Source: DASWFI01 sp036394315 | GTDB lineage: Bacteria; Patescibacteriota; Doudnabacteria; UBA920; O2-02-FULL-48-8 | Assembly: GCA_036394315.1 (NCBI GenBank) | Contig: DASWFI010000114.1 | Coordinates: 1 to 16,019, forward strand | Length of the DNA stretch: 16,019 bases | Direction of reading: 5' to 3' | Part shown: piece by piece, positions 6,984 through 13,793 of the stretch | How the letters are laid out: every line of letters begins with the position of its first letter | Position numbering within the stretch: position 1 is the first letter of the stretch | Position numbers and translations under genes: made by a program | Notes under the pieces: model-generated | The model's input: the letters and a program-made list of their open reading frames with translations, nothing else | Databases searched by the model: none | Told to the model about the DNA's origin: nothing

Positions 6984-7178
6984 ACATTCAATCCCTTGGA
7001 AATCTAAATAAAGGTTAGTTAATTCAAAATAGTCAGTAATTTTTTGTTGCTTATTTTGTGTTAATTAGCATCTTTCGGCCTTAGGTTTAGCCTGAGTCGA
7101 AACTGCTTTACGGGTGATTAATTAATTTCTTTTGGCCCCTTATCAGAAACACACAAAAGAAGAAGGTAACTGTTTGCT
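6984..7178 (+). promoter_or_regulatory. Long 5' leader of the RNase J mRNA
   Basis: About 195 nt separate the predicted start from the ATG, far more than for other core genes here. A hairpin CTTAGG (7080-7085)/CCTGAG (7091-7096) lies within an AT-rich flanking pair (TTAATTAG upstream, TTAATTAA downstream). A purine-rich AAGAAGG stretch lies before the ATG. It matches no riboswitch class that I recognise; autoregulation by the nuclease is an inference. Confidence 0.35.
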
Positions 7179-8960
7179 ATGATTTTTAAGAAAGCAAACC
7201 CCCCTGCCACAAGGCAGGCTCAGCCTGGTAGACACCAGGCCCCGACGGCTGTTCGGGAAGAATTTCGGCCGCAAGAATACAAAGTCGATCCTAAAGCCAC
7301 TCTAAAGGTAATTCCTTTGGGCGGCATTGAGGAAGTCGGTGAAAACATGACTGTCCTCGAATTCGGTGACGATATTCTGGTCATCGACATGGGACTTGGA
7401 TTCCCTGATGAGACCATGCCTGGTATCGACTACATAATTCCAAACACCAAGTATTTGGAAGAGAATAAAAAACGCATCAAAGGCGTAATTATCACTCACG
7501 GCCACTTGGACCACATCGGCGCCATCCCCTATATCCTGCCGAAAATCGGCGATCCGCCAATTTACACCATGAAATTGACCGGCGAGCTGATAAAAAAGCG
7601 GCTGGAAGAATTCCATTTGCTGGGACGATCTCAAATTCATGAATTGAACAAAGATGACGTTCTGACATTGGGCAATTTCAACATTCGATTCTTCCGCATT
7701 AACCACAACATTCCTGATGGAGTAGGACTGGCGATCAGAACGCCGGCAGGCCTCCTGGTTTACGCCACAGATTGGAAATTCGACCATACTCCTGTGGACG
7801 GACGGCCTTCTGAATTCGACAAACTCGCCAAATACGGGGGCGAAGGCGTAGCACTCCTGATGAGCGATTCCACCAACGCGGAAAAACCGGGTTATTCCAT
7901 GTCGGAAAAAACCCTGGGCGATACTATCGACCGCATCATGATGGATGCGAAGGGTCGCGTAATTTTCGCCACTTTCTCCACCCTCATCTCGCGTATCCAG
8001 CAGGTAATCGACGCCGCGCACAAATCCAACCGCAAGCTCGTGGTGACTGGCAGATCCATGGTCAACAACATCGAAATTTGTCTGGCGACCAACTATCTGA
8101 AGCTGCCGGCCAAAGGCATGATTATCAAAATGGAACAGGCAAATAAATTACCTGACAACCAGGTGATAATTCTGACTACCGGTTCCCAGGGAGAAGAAGC
8201 CGCAGCATTGGCGAGGATTGCCAGAAGCGAGCACAAGACCATTCAAATCCGAAAAGGCGACACCTGCGTGGTGTCAGCCAACCCGATTCCGGGAAATGAA
8301 CGATCAGTATCATCTATTCTTTCGAATTTAGCGCGCCTGGGTGCCAAAGTTTTGTATTACAAAATGCTGGACATTCATACTTCAGGCCATGCTTACCAGG
8401 AAGATTTAAAGCTCATGATCGCTTTGACCAAACCTCAAAATTTCATGCCTATTCACGGCGAACATCACATGTTGGTGGCGCACGCGAATCTGGCCCAATC
8501 AGTTGGCGTGCCGGAAGATAAAATCTTCACCATCGACAATGGCCAAATGCTGGAAGTATCCACTAACGGCGTAAAGATCATGGATGCAAAAATCCCGACC
8601 GGTTATGTCTTCGTCGACGGCTTAGGTGTCGGTGACGTGGGCGAAGTGGTACTGCGTGATCGCCAGGTCATGGCCAAAGACGGCATGTTTGTGGTGATCA
8701 TGACTATCGAACGCAACACCGGCAAACTGACTCAAGCTCCAGATATTATTTCCCGCGGCTTTATCTATATGAAAGGCTCCGAGGATCTTCTGAAAGAAGT
8801 GAAGCACGAAGTGCGAAAAATTGTCGAAAGCAAGGGCAAGCAAACCCGCGAACCAAACTGGGCGTTTATCCGCTCCGAAGTCCGCGACCAGATCGGCGAG
8901 TTCCTCTACCAAAGAACGGAACGAAGACCGATGATCCTTCCGGTTGTTATAGAGGTATAA
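7179..8960 (+). CDS. rnj: Ribonuclease J
   Basis: Metallo-beta-lactamase/beta-CASP ribonuclease with endonuclease and 5'-3' exonuclease activity, used for mRNA decay and rRNA maturation in bacteria lacking RNase E. The product is 593 aa. Metal ligands are visible: HGHLDH at 107-112, H176 (INHNIPD), D198 (YATDW) and H426 (PIHGEHH). SDSTNAEKPG (229-238) and the beta-CASP region with ATFSTLISRIQQ (264-275) and SGH (402-404) also fit the family. The C-terminal domain ends with the usual E-x-R-R-P-M-I-L-P-V-V-IEV. A disordered extension of about 40 residues, rich in Pro, Gln and Arg, precedes the catalytic domain and is encoded over two GC-rich hairpins. The ATG follows a purine-rich AAGAAGG, the nearest thing to an SD among the core genes. 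It has its own promoter and terminator. Confidence 0.96.
   Translation: MIFKKANPPATRQAQPGRHQAPTAVREEFRPQEYKVDPKATLKVIPLGGIEEVGENMTVLEFGDDILVIDMGLGFPDETMPGIDYIIPNTKYLEENKKRIKGVIITHGHLDHIGAIPYILPKIGDPPIYTMKLTGELIKKRLEEFHLLGRSQIHELNKDDVLTLGNFNIRFFRINHNIPDGVGLAIRTPAGLLVYATDWKFDHTPVDGRPSEFDKLAKYGGEGVALLMSDSTNAEKPGYSMSEKTLGDTIDRIMMDAKGRVIFATFSTLISRIQQVIDAAHKSNRKLVVTGRSMVNNIEICLATNYLKLPAKGMIIKMEQANKLPDNQVIILTTGSQGEEAAALARIARSEHKTIQIRKGDTCVVSANPIPGNERSVSSILSNLARLGAKVLYYKMLDIHTSGHAYQEDLKLMIALTKPQNFMPIHGEHHMLVAHANLAQSVGVPEDKIFTIDNGQMLEVSTNGVKIMDAKIPTGYVFVDGLGVGDVGEVVLRDRQVMAKDGMFVVIMTIERNTGKLTQAPDIISRGFIYMKGSEDLLKEVKHEVRKIVESKGKQTREPNWAFIRSEVRDQIGEFLYQRTERRPMILPVVIEV
7203..7240 (+). repeat. Tandem GC-rich palindromes inside the rnj coding start
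   Basis: CCTGCC-ACAA-GGCAGG (7203-7218) is followed four bases later by GCCTGG-TAGACA-CCAGGC (7223-7240). They encode part of the low-complexity N-terminal extension. They resemble an inserted palindromic repeat element read in frame. Confidence 0.7.
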
Positions 8961-8967
8961 AAAAATT

Positions 8968-8992
8968 AACCGCTCGAAAGAGCGGTTTTTTA
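8968..8992 (+). terminator. Terminator of rnj
   Basis: AACCGCTC (8968-8975), GAAA tetraloop, GAGCGGTT (8980-8987), then a run of Ts. A textbook intrinsic terminator seven bases after the stop. Confidence 0.92.
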
Positions 8993-9098
8993 TTGACAAA
9001 ATAAAAAGGCGTGGGTGTCACGTCTTATCTCCTTAAAATTGTCCATCAGACGACGGGACAGGGTTTACATCCGAAATCTGACTCCACATACCGACCAC

Positions 9099-9127
9099 TT
9101 TTCAAAGCGAAAATCAAGGGGTATAAT
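9099..9127 (+). promoter_or_regulatory. Promoter of trpS
   Basis: TATAAT (9122-9127) lies 12 bases before the ATG at 9140. TTTTCA (9099-9104), 17 bases upstream of it, is a moderate -35. The leader would be only about five nt. No T-box specifier or conserved T-box motif is seen in 8993-9139. Confidence 0.6.
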
Positions 9128-9139
9128 ATAAAGACCACT

Positions 9140-10117
9140 ATGAAAGACGTTATTGTTTCAGGAATTCAACCTTCTGGCGAAATGCATATCGGAAACTATT
9201 TAGGAGCTCTCAAAGACTTCGTGGAATTGCAGGATAAATACGAGTGCTTCTTTTTTATTGCTGATCTTCATTCCTTGACTGAAGATTTCGACCCAAAAGA
9301 AAAATCCAAACAAATCATGGATTTAGCTGAGACTTTTTTGGCTGTGGGTCTGGATCCAAAAAAATGCACCATGTTTATCCAGTCGCATATCCCTGCTCAT
9401 TCGGAACTGGCATGGATTTTAAATACCGTCACCCCCATGAATGAACTGGAACGGATGACTCAATATAAAGACAAGGCCAACCGACAGAAAAAAAATATCA
9501 ATGCTGGACTCTTGAATTATCCAGTCCTCCAAGCTGCGGATATCTTGCTCTATCACCCGCAGTTAGTGCCGGTGGGACATGATCAAGTCCAGCATTTGGA
9601 GATGACAAATCTCATCGCCAAAAAATTCAACAATCGCTATGGTGAATATTTCAAAGAGATCAAAGCTTATAACAAAAAACCTTACCGGATAATGAGTTTA
9701 GTAGAACCGGAAAAAAAGATGAGCAAAAGTGAACCAGAATCGACCATAAATATTTTCGATGAGCCAGATATGATCAAAAAGAAACTGGCAAAAGCCGTAA
9801 CTGCCACTGATGCACCAAAAGGAACCGTGCCCAAGGGTGTGCAGAACTTATTTGATCTGCTGGAATTGTTCGGCAATCCGAAACTGTTGCAAAAATTTCA
9901 AAAGGAGTACAATGATAATACGATCAAATATTCGGAATTAAAGACTACCCTGGCAGATAGCATCTCCGAATACTTCTCCCCTATTAGGGCGACCAAAACC
10001 AAAATGCATAAAAATCAAGATCAAGTCGTAAAAATCTTCCAAGCCGGCGCTGCAAAAGCGGCGATTACTGCAAATCAAACCTTAACAGAAGTAAAAACTA
10101 AACTCGGGTTATTATAA
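9140..10117 (+). CDS. trpS: Tryptophan--tRNA ligase
   Basis: Class I aminoacyl-tRNA synthetase that charges tRNA-Trp. From the ATG at 9140 the product is 325 aa, the usual size. It shows the N-terminal SGIQPSGEMHIGNYLGA with the HIGH-type HIGN at 16-19, YPVLQAADILLY (117-128), VGHDQVQHLE (135-144) and the KMSKS loop at 193-197. An upstream in-frame start at 9011 would add 43 residues unlike the family and lie across the promoter; MKDVIVSGIQPSG is the normal beginning. No SD, and a near-leaderless mRNA is predicted. Single-gene unit with a terminator immediately after the stop. Confidence 0.96.
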   Translation: MKDVIVSGIQPSGEMHIGNYLGALKDFVELQDKYECFFFIADLHSLTEDFDPKEKSKQIMDLAETFLAVGLDPKKCTMFIQSHIPAHSELAWILNTVTPMNELERMTQYKDKANRQKKNINAGLLNYPVLQAADILLYHPQLVPVGHDQVQHLEMTNLIAKKFNNRYGEYFKEIKAYNKKPYRIMSLVEPEKKMSKSEPESTINIFDEPDMIKKKLAKAVTATDAPKGTVPKGVQNLFDLLELFGNPKLLQKFQKEYNDNTIKYSELKTTLADSISEYFSPIRATKTKMHKNQDQVVKIFQAGAAKAAITANQTLTEVKTKLGLL

Positions 10118-10141
10118 AAGGCCAATCAGATTGGCTTTTTA
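10117..10141 (+). terminator. Terminator of trpS
   Basis: GCCAA (10121-10125), loop TCAGA, TTGGC (10131-10135), flanked by As and followed by five Ts. It begins at the last base of the stop codon. Confidence 0.85.
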
Positions 10142-10164
10142 TAATGATCGGAAATCATCCGATC
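10140..10164 (+). promoter_or_regulatory. Possible -10 box and leader hairpin of the 87-aa gene
   Basis: TATAAT (10140-10145) overlaps the end of the trpS terminator tail. It is followed by a hairpin GATCGG (10146-10151)/CCGATC (10159-10164). No clear -35. A leader of about 47 nt would result. Confidence 0.35.
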
Positions 10165-10198
10165 TAGTTCACGTCCGCAATTCCTACGGAGGGTCCCC

Positions 10199-10462
10199 AT
10201 GACGGCAGAACTCGTATACATCCACTGTAGCGGGCTTCATTTGCTTCGCCTCCATATACTGGGAATTCTGCTCGGCAATCCCATCCCCGCCCAGTATACG
10301 GTACACACAGTCGAGTACAGCGATAAGGAAGGTTCTCTGGATCTCACGATGACCAACGGCGGCGGTCCGATCAATACCGAGGAGCTTGCCTCCCATCTTT
10401 CTAGTTTCCGTATTTTCGGTAATGTCCAGGTCGGAAACTTTGGAACCAAGGAGATCACCTAG
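10199..10462 (+). CDS. Small protein of unknown function, 87 aa
   Basis: Not recognised. The coding call rests on a clean GGAGG six bases before the ATG, on a GC-rich codon pattern like that of the 176-aa gene, and on a very strong terminator about 80 bases downstream. Residues 10-28 are hydrophobic and could be a short membrane helix or an amphipathic segment. The second half is polar with strand-like stretches (YTVHTVEYSD, SLDLTMTNGG, FGNVQVGNFGTKEIT) and suggests a small beta-rich domain. No cysteine cluster or catalytic motif is seen. The opposite strand is also open over this stretch, but without a ribosome site and with poor composition. Function unknown. Confidence 0.55.
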   Translation: MTAELVYIHCSGLHLLRLHILGILLGNPIPAQYTVHTVEYSDKEGSLDLTMTNGGGPINTEELASHLSSFRIFGNVQVGNFGTKEIT

Positions 10463-10470
10463 AAGTCGCC

Positions 10471-10536
10471 ATCCTGGATCCTCAGGATCCGATATTTTCT
10501 GACACGCGAGGAACGACTCGCTCCCCAGCGATCGCT
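10471..10536 (+). other. Cluster of three hairpins downstream of the 87-aa gene
   Basis: ATCCTG (10471-10476)/CAGGAT (10483-10488), GCGAG (10506-10510)/CTCGC (10517-10521), and the palindrome AGCGATCGCT (10527-10536) follow each other before the terminator. They may form a structured 3' untranslated region or a small RNA; nothing here matches an RNA family I know. Confidence 0.45.
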
Positions 10537-10541
10537 GCCTG

Positions 10542-10578
10542 ACCCCAGTTGTCTTCGGACACCGGGGTTCTTTTTTTT
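10542..10578 (+). terminator. Strong terminator downstream of the 87-aa gene
   Basis: ACCCC (10542-10546) pairs with GGGGT (10564-10568). The stem continues inside as GTTGTC-TTCG-GACACC with a stable TTCG tetraloop and one mismatch. Eight Ts follow (10571-10578). Confidence 0.9.
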
Positions 10579-10603
10579 CCGACGCTCGCGGAGCGAGGTC
10601 CAA

Positions 10604-10632
10604 ACTCCGACCGTAACGTCGGAGTTATTTTT
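10604..10632 (+). terminator. Second hairpin between the 87-aa gene and pmm
   Basis: ACTCCGAC (10604-10611), six-base loop, GTCGGAGT (10618-10625), then TATTTTT on the plus strand. The stem abuts the pmm stop codon. On the minus strand it could end pmm transcription, but the U tract there is poor. A smaller hairpin CGCTC-GCG-GAGCG (10583-10595) precedes it. Confidence 0.65.
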
Positions 10633-11971
10633 GAATTAACTCTAAAATTTCTTGAGTTTTTTGTTTCAAGGTTTCCGGATCCGTAGCCTCCATATTGAGC
10701 CGGATCAAAGCTTCGGTATTGGAAGGGCGCACACTTGCCCGCCAGGCCGGATATTCGATAGATATGCCGTCGATAAAAGATACCTGTGCATCGTGGTAAG
10801 TTTGTGTCAGTCGTTCTATCACCGCAGGTACGTCTGCCACAGTAACATTGGTCTCTTCTATCGCAAAATACTTCGCGAACAACGGATCATATATTTCGCT
10901 TAACTTTTTCCCTGAGGTCGAAAGTATTTCCAAAATCAGCAAAAAAGGAATAAGGCCATTGTCCAAATAAAAATAATCTTTGAAGAAATAATGACCTGAA
11001 ACTTCCCCGCCAAACACAGCATCTTCCAAAATCATGCGTTCCTTAAAAAAACTGTGCCCAGTCTTGTTTGGTAGAGCTTTGCCACCACCACTATTAACGA
11101 CATCTATAATCGCCCGGTTAAGCTTCATATCTACCACTACTTTGGATTTTGGATATTTTTTGAGAAAATAATCGGCCAATATTGCTGAGGTAAAATAACC
11201 GGAAAGAAATCGACCAGTTTCATCGATAAAAAAACACCGGTCCGCATCAGAATCCCACATCACTCCCAAATCAGCGCCTTCGCTTCGGACTAACTGCATA
11301 GTTTCATTCCGATTTTCCGGAATCAAAGGATCCGGGCGCCCTTTTGGAAATTCTCCATTCGGTTCCCCGTTAATAACCTTAAGCGTAAGCGGCAATGATG
11401 CGGTAAATTTTTCCAACAAGGGTCCGGTAGTTCCAAAGTTTGTGTTGGCAACTACTTTAAACGGTCTGATTTTGGTCACATCTATTACAGACAGGGCTTT
11501 TGAAATGTAATCATCTATTATCTGCATCTTTTCCACGAGGCCTTTTTTCGGAGCTTCAAATTTGTAACCTGATACAACCAAATCCCTTATATCCATAATA
11601 CCGCTATCGCCCGAAATCGGCGCGCCCTTTGCCCTCACCATTTTCATTCCATTGTATTCGCGCGGATTGTGCGAAGCAGTAACTGTGAGTCCTCCATCAA
11701 AACCATAATTTGCTACGGCAAAATACATCATGTCAGTAGACACCACACCTATATCAACTACATCCACACCATGGTCTGTCAGTCCGTTTTTGACGGCTTC
11801 CCAAAGCTGGGGGCCAGACAAACGCACATCACGGCCCAGCACAACTTTTTTAGGATTGAGAAACTTAGCATAAGCCTGGCCAATGGCGTAAGCGACCTCT
11901 TCGTTAATATCGCCTGGATAAATCCCGCGGATATCGTATGCTTTGAAAATTGATGGATTGATTTGGTTCAT
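10625..11971 (-). CDS. Phosphomannomutase/phosphoglucomutase
   Basis: Alpha-D-phosphohexomutase, which interconverts hexose 1- and 6-phosphates (mannose and/or glucose) to supply nucleotide sugars for envelope glycans. Positions are counted from the TTG at 11989; subtract six for the preferred ATG at 11971 (448 aa). In order: KAYDIRGIYPGD (16-27), the phosphoserine loop TASHNP (104-109, Ser106), the Mg-binding DSDADR (246-251), the sugar-specificity loop GEVSGHYF (328-335) and the phosphate-binding RPSNTEALIR (421-430). All are intact, and GEVSGHYF is typical of the bifunctional PMM/PGM (ManB/AlgC) type. No SD; the TTG start would put the beginning of the mRNA in doubt, so ATG 11971 is chosen. 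Single-gene unit. Confidence 0.94.
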   Translation of the reverse strand: MNQINPSIFKAYDIRGIYPGDINEEVAYAIGQAYAKFLNPKKVVLGRDVRLSGPQLWEAVKNGLTDHGVDVVDIGVVSTDMMYFAVANYGFDGGLTVTASHNPREYNGMKMVRAKGAPISGDSGIMDIRDLVVSGYKFEAPKKGLVEKMQIIDDYISKALSVIDVTKIRPFKVVANTNFGTTGPLLEKFTASLPLTLKVINGEPNGEFPKGRPDPLIPENRNETMQLVRSEGADLGVMWDSDADRCFFIDETGRFLSGYFTSAILADYFLKKYPKSKVVVDMKLNRAIIDVVNSGGGKALPNKTGHSFFKERMILEDAVFGGEVSGHYFFKDYFYLDNGLIPFLLILEILSTSGKKLSEIYDPLFAKYFAIEETNVTVADVPAVIERLTQTYHDAQVSFIDGISIEYPAWRASVRPSNTEALIRLNMEATDPETLKQKTQEILELIQK

Positions 11972-11995
11972 ATTATAAAAGTCTATCAAAATTCA

Positions 11996-12001
11996 GTTAT
12001 A
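11996..12001 (-). promoter_or_regulatory. Possible -10 box of pmm
   Basis: Minus-strand TATAAC lies 24 bases upstream of the preferred ATG at 11971. No clean -35 at 16-18 bases. A second TATAAT immediately precedes the ATG and is too close to serve it. Confidence 0.3.
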
Positions 12002-12167
12002 AATGCTAGAATATGCAGCTATGTCATTCTCTGTCGGTATGGAGTGAACACAACCAGACATCTTATTCCCTTCGAGTTCAGCATAAATATCCCGAAACAT
12101 AAGTGGGTAGTAAAGGCTTCCAAAGCAACTTCGGGCAGGTTTGAGGTTGTTAAAAGGCATTAGAACG

Positions 12168-12190
12168 CAAAAACTCCCGTTTGGGAGCTT
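12168..12190 (-). terminator. Terminator of the methyltransferase operon
   Basis: CTCCC/GGGAG stem (12187-12183 with 12178-12174 on the minus strand) with a four-base AAAC loop, followed by five Ts. On the plus strand it also ends in CTTTTTG, so it could work in both directions. I see nothing else in the gap 11972-12233 apart from pmm promoter candidates. Confidence 0.75.
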
Positions 12191-12233
12191 TTTGTTTAAT
12201 AGCACTCCTCTTGGTAGCATCTAATTTCTGTAT

Positions 12234-12845
12234 TCATACCTTTTTAGCAATTATTTGTATCCAGTCAGTATTACCATTGCGGGTTATATCACTAAAAACA
12301 ATTTCCATATCAAATTCTTTCATATAACGCTCTAATTCTGGCAAGGTATAAAAACTAAAAAATCTCTCATATTCATATCCGTAATCATTTTCCTGAACAA
12401 CCTGTTCGTCCTTTTCGCCTTCACGGAGTTGCTTAACAGCGATATACAAATGGCCGCCTGTTTTCAATACATTCAACAAATTTTTAAGAACTTTGCGTAT
12501 ATCCTTCTTTGAGATATGAAGTAAAACTGCTTGGGCGAATACGCCATCGAACTGATTATCAAGACCTAAGGGCTGGGTAATATCTTTAACATAAAATTCT
12601 CCATTTGGCATTCTGTCCTTAGCAATTTTTATCATTTCGTCAGATAAATCAATACCAGTGATAGCAAAACCTTGATTTGCCAAAAATTCTGATTTCATAC
12701 CGCCTGCACAGCCGACATCAAGTATGCTGTCTCCTTTTTTAAGATAGCTTGTAAATTTAACTGTGCCGACATTCCACCAAGTATCAATTTTATGGTCTTT
12801 ATTCCAGTCTTTAGCTATTTTGTTGTAGGTATCTTTCAAGTCCAT
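12234..12845 (-). CDS. Class I SAM-dependent methyltransferase
   Basis: The 203-aa product has the Rossmann methyltransferase signature: motif I ILDVGCAGGMKSEFL (41-55), the acidic end of strand two GIDLSDEMIKIAK, a motif-II-like NQFDGVFAQAVLLHI, and a later KTGGHLYIAVKQ strand. This places it with small-molecule or protein methyltransferases of the UbiE/Methyltransf_11-12 type; the substrate cannot be read from sequence. The ATG at 12845 comes one base after the stop of the upstream gene and has no SD, so it is probably translated by coupling. A TTG at 12863 would extend it by six residues with an overlap. It is the second gene of a two-gene operon and ends just before a terminator. The partner protein may indicate its substrate pathway. 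Confidence 0.85.
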   Translation of the reverse strand: MDLKDTYNKIAKDWNKDHKIDTWWNVGTVKFTSYLKKGDSILDVGCAGGMKSEFLANQGFAITGIDLSDEMIKIAKDRMPNGEFYVKDITQPLGLDNQFDGVFAQAVLLHISKKDIRKVLKNLLNVLKTGGHLYIAVKQLREGEKDEQVVQENDYGYEYERFFSFYTLPELERYMKEFDMEIVFSDITRNGNTDWIQIIAKKV

Positions 12846-12846
12846 A

Positions 12847-13473
12847 TTATCTCGCTCTTTCAAGCATCAAATTATAAATCTGGCCGATAAAATCCATAAT
12901 TCTTTTGTCCTTGCTGTATACTTCGGCTTGCAACTTAACTTTGGTAGCCAACTCATCACCAATTCCGAATAGCTTCCACATTTCATAGCAACTATCAATG
13001 TTAGTTCTAACTGGGTCTTTATACATATTCTGGAAAATTTGATTATACTTCAAAACAATTTTTAGGTCTTCGCCATTAGGGGTTTCGACATAATCCAAAA
13101 AGGGCAGATATTTTTTAATATCGAATTTCTGGACATCATCAATATCCTGCAAAATTTTCAAGGCCGTATGGTATATCCATCGAGGACTACCTTGACCAGT
13201 TTCTAATTCAAATATCTCTGGCAGTTTGTCTCTGGTTATTTCGGCCTGAATTTTATCGCAGAGCAAATGAATAGCCCAGCCTTTCCTAAAATCATCGTTC
13301 TTAATAAACCCTTCGTCCATAAAGTCTTCGGGGTGGGTTAAATGTCTATCTATTTCGCTAACATATCGGCTATCAGGATAAACAGTGCCAGATACATATT
13401 TTCTAATATCTGAAACTTTGTATTTATCCTTCAAATCGAGGGCAAATCTGATATGTGTTGCTTCTAAGGCCAT
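12847..13473 (-). CDS. Unknown protein with His/Asp-rich helical pattern
   Basis: 208 aa, not recognised with confidence. The sequence reads as nearly all-helical. The N-terminal part carries spaced metal-ligand-type residues: H7 (ATHIRFALDL), D34 in GTVYPDSR (29-36), D42 and H44 with H47 (IDRHLTH), and H69 with D73 (GWAIHLLCDK). This H...D...H..H...HxxxD arrangement recalls helical metal-dependent hydrolases (HD or zinc-dependent phospholipase C-like folds), but this is inference from spacing only. The second half has no cysteine/histidine cluster and ends basic. It is the first gene of an operon with the methyltransferase (one-base gap). An extended -10 promoter lies at 13509-13514 and no SD is seen. 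Its real function is open. Confidence 0.8.
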   Translation of the reverse strand: MALEATHIRFALDLKDKYKVSDIRKYVSGTVYPDSRYVSEIDRHLTHPEDFMDEGFIKNDDFRKGWAIHLLCDKIQAEITRDKLPEIFELETGQGSPRWIYHTALKILQDIDDVQKFDIKKYLPFLDYVETPNGEDLKIVLKYNQIFQNMYKDPVRTNIDSCYEMWKLFGIGDELATKVKLQAEVYSKDKRIMDFIGQIYNLMLERAR

Positions 13474-13508
13474 AGTAGTTAAAAACTTTTAATGAAATCA
13501 TCAATCGA

Positions 13509-13514
13509 ATTATA
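13509..13514 (-). promoter_or_regulatory. Extended -10 promoter of the unknown-protein/methyltransferase operon
   Basis: Minus-strand TGG-TATAAT (TATAAT at 13514-13509) lies between the toxin stop and the ATG at 13473. The leader would be about 30 nt. No good -35 at 17 bases. It separates this operon from the toxin-antitoxin pair. Confidence 0.55.
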
Positions 13515-13535
13515 CCATTTGGGTCAAATTTCAAA

Positions 13536-13793
13536 TTATTTATACAGTTGACTATGCGTTCCAAATGCTACAAAAAAAGCCGTGTTGTCATCTATCAATT
13601 CATAAATTGCCCATAGATCACCCGAAATATTTATACTCCTATAACCTTGCCATGTCCCAGTGAGGGCATGGTTTGAGAGGATTACATCAAATGGGTCAGC
13701 AAAAAAAATATCCAGCCGTTTGCCGAAAGCCGCCTGGATTTTGGGATATTTGCCTAACTGTTTTGCAAATTGCTTATGAAACCTGACTTTCAT
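13536..13793 (-). CDS. RelE/YafQ-type mRNA interferase toxin
   Basis: The 85-aa product matches the RelE/ParE superfamily, closest in pattern to YafQ-type ribosome-dependent mRNA interferases: MKVRFHKQFAKQL start, HALTGTWQGYRSINISGDLWAIYEL (42-66) and the C-terminal FGTHSQLY (77-84). His80 sits where YafQ has its catalytic histidine; His42, Asp59 and Arg52 also fall in conserved places, so the toxin looks intact. The start ATG overlaps the antitoxin's end by four bases, typical of toxin-antitoxin pairs. Expected role: cleavage of translated mRNA when the antitoxin is degraded. Whether it stabilises this locus or responds to stress is not known. Confidence 0.88.
   Translation of the reverse strand: MKVRFHKQFAKQLGKYPKIQAAFGKRLDIFFADPFDVILSNHALTGTWQGYRSINISGDLWAIYELIDDNTAFFVAFGTHSQLYK

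Noticed and set aside
7302..8021. Long antisense frames inside rnj, uvrC (1574-2047, 2425-2901), the solute-binding protein (3968-4567) and ychF (14171-14881)
   Set aside because: They are mirror frames of strongly conserved genes whose motifs are intact in the sense direction.
8993..9139. Possible T-box riboswitch before trpS
   Set aside because: No T-box consensus, specifier loop or antiterminator is visible, and the best promoter lies only 12 bases before the ATG.
10184..10603. 139-codon minus-strand frame opposite the 87-aa gene
   Set aside because: It spans the terminator and the hairpin block, reads as low-quality protein and has no ribosome site, while the plus-strand frame has GGAGG.
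11993..12220. 75-codon minus-strand frame between the methyltransferase and pmm genes
   Set aside because: It reads through the operon terminator and the pmm promoter region and has no ribosome site or recognisable sequence.
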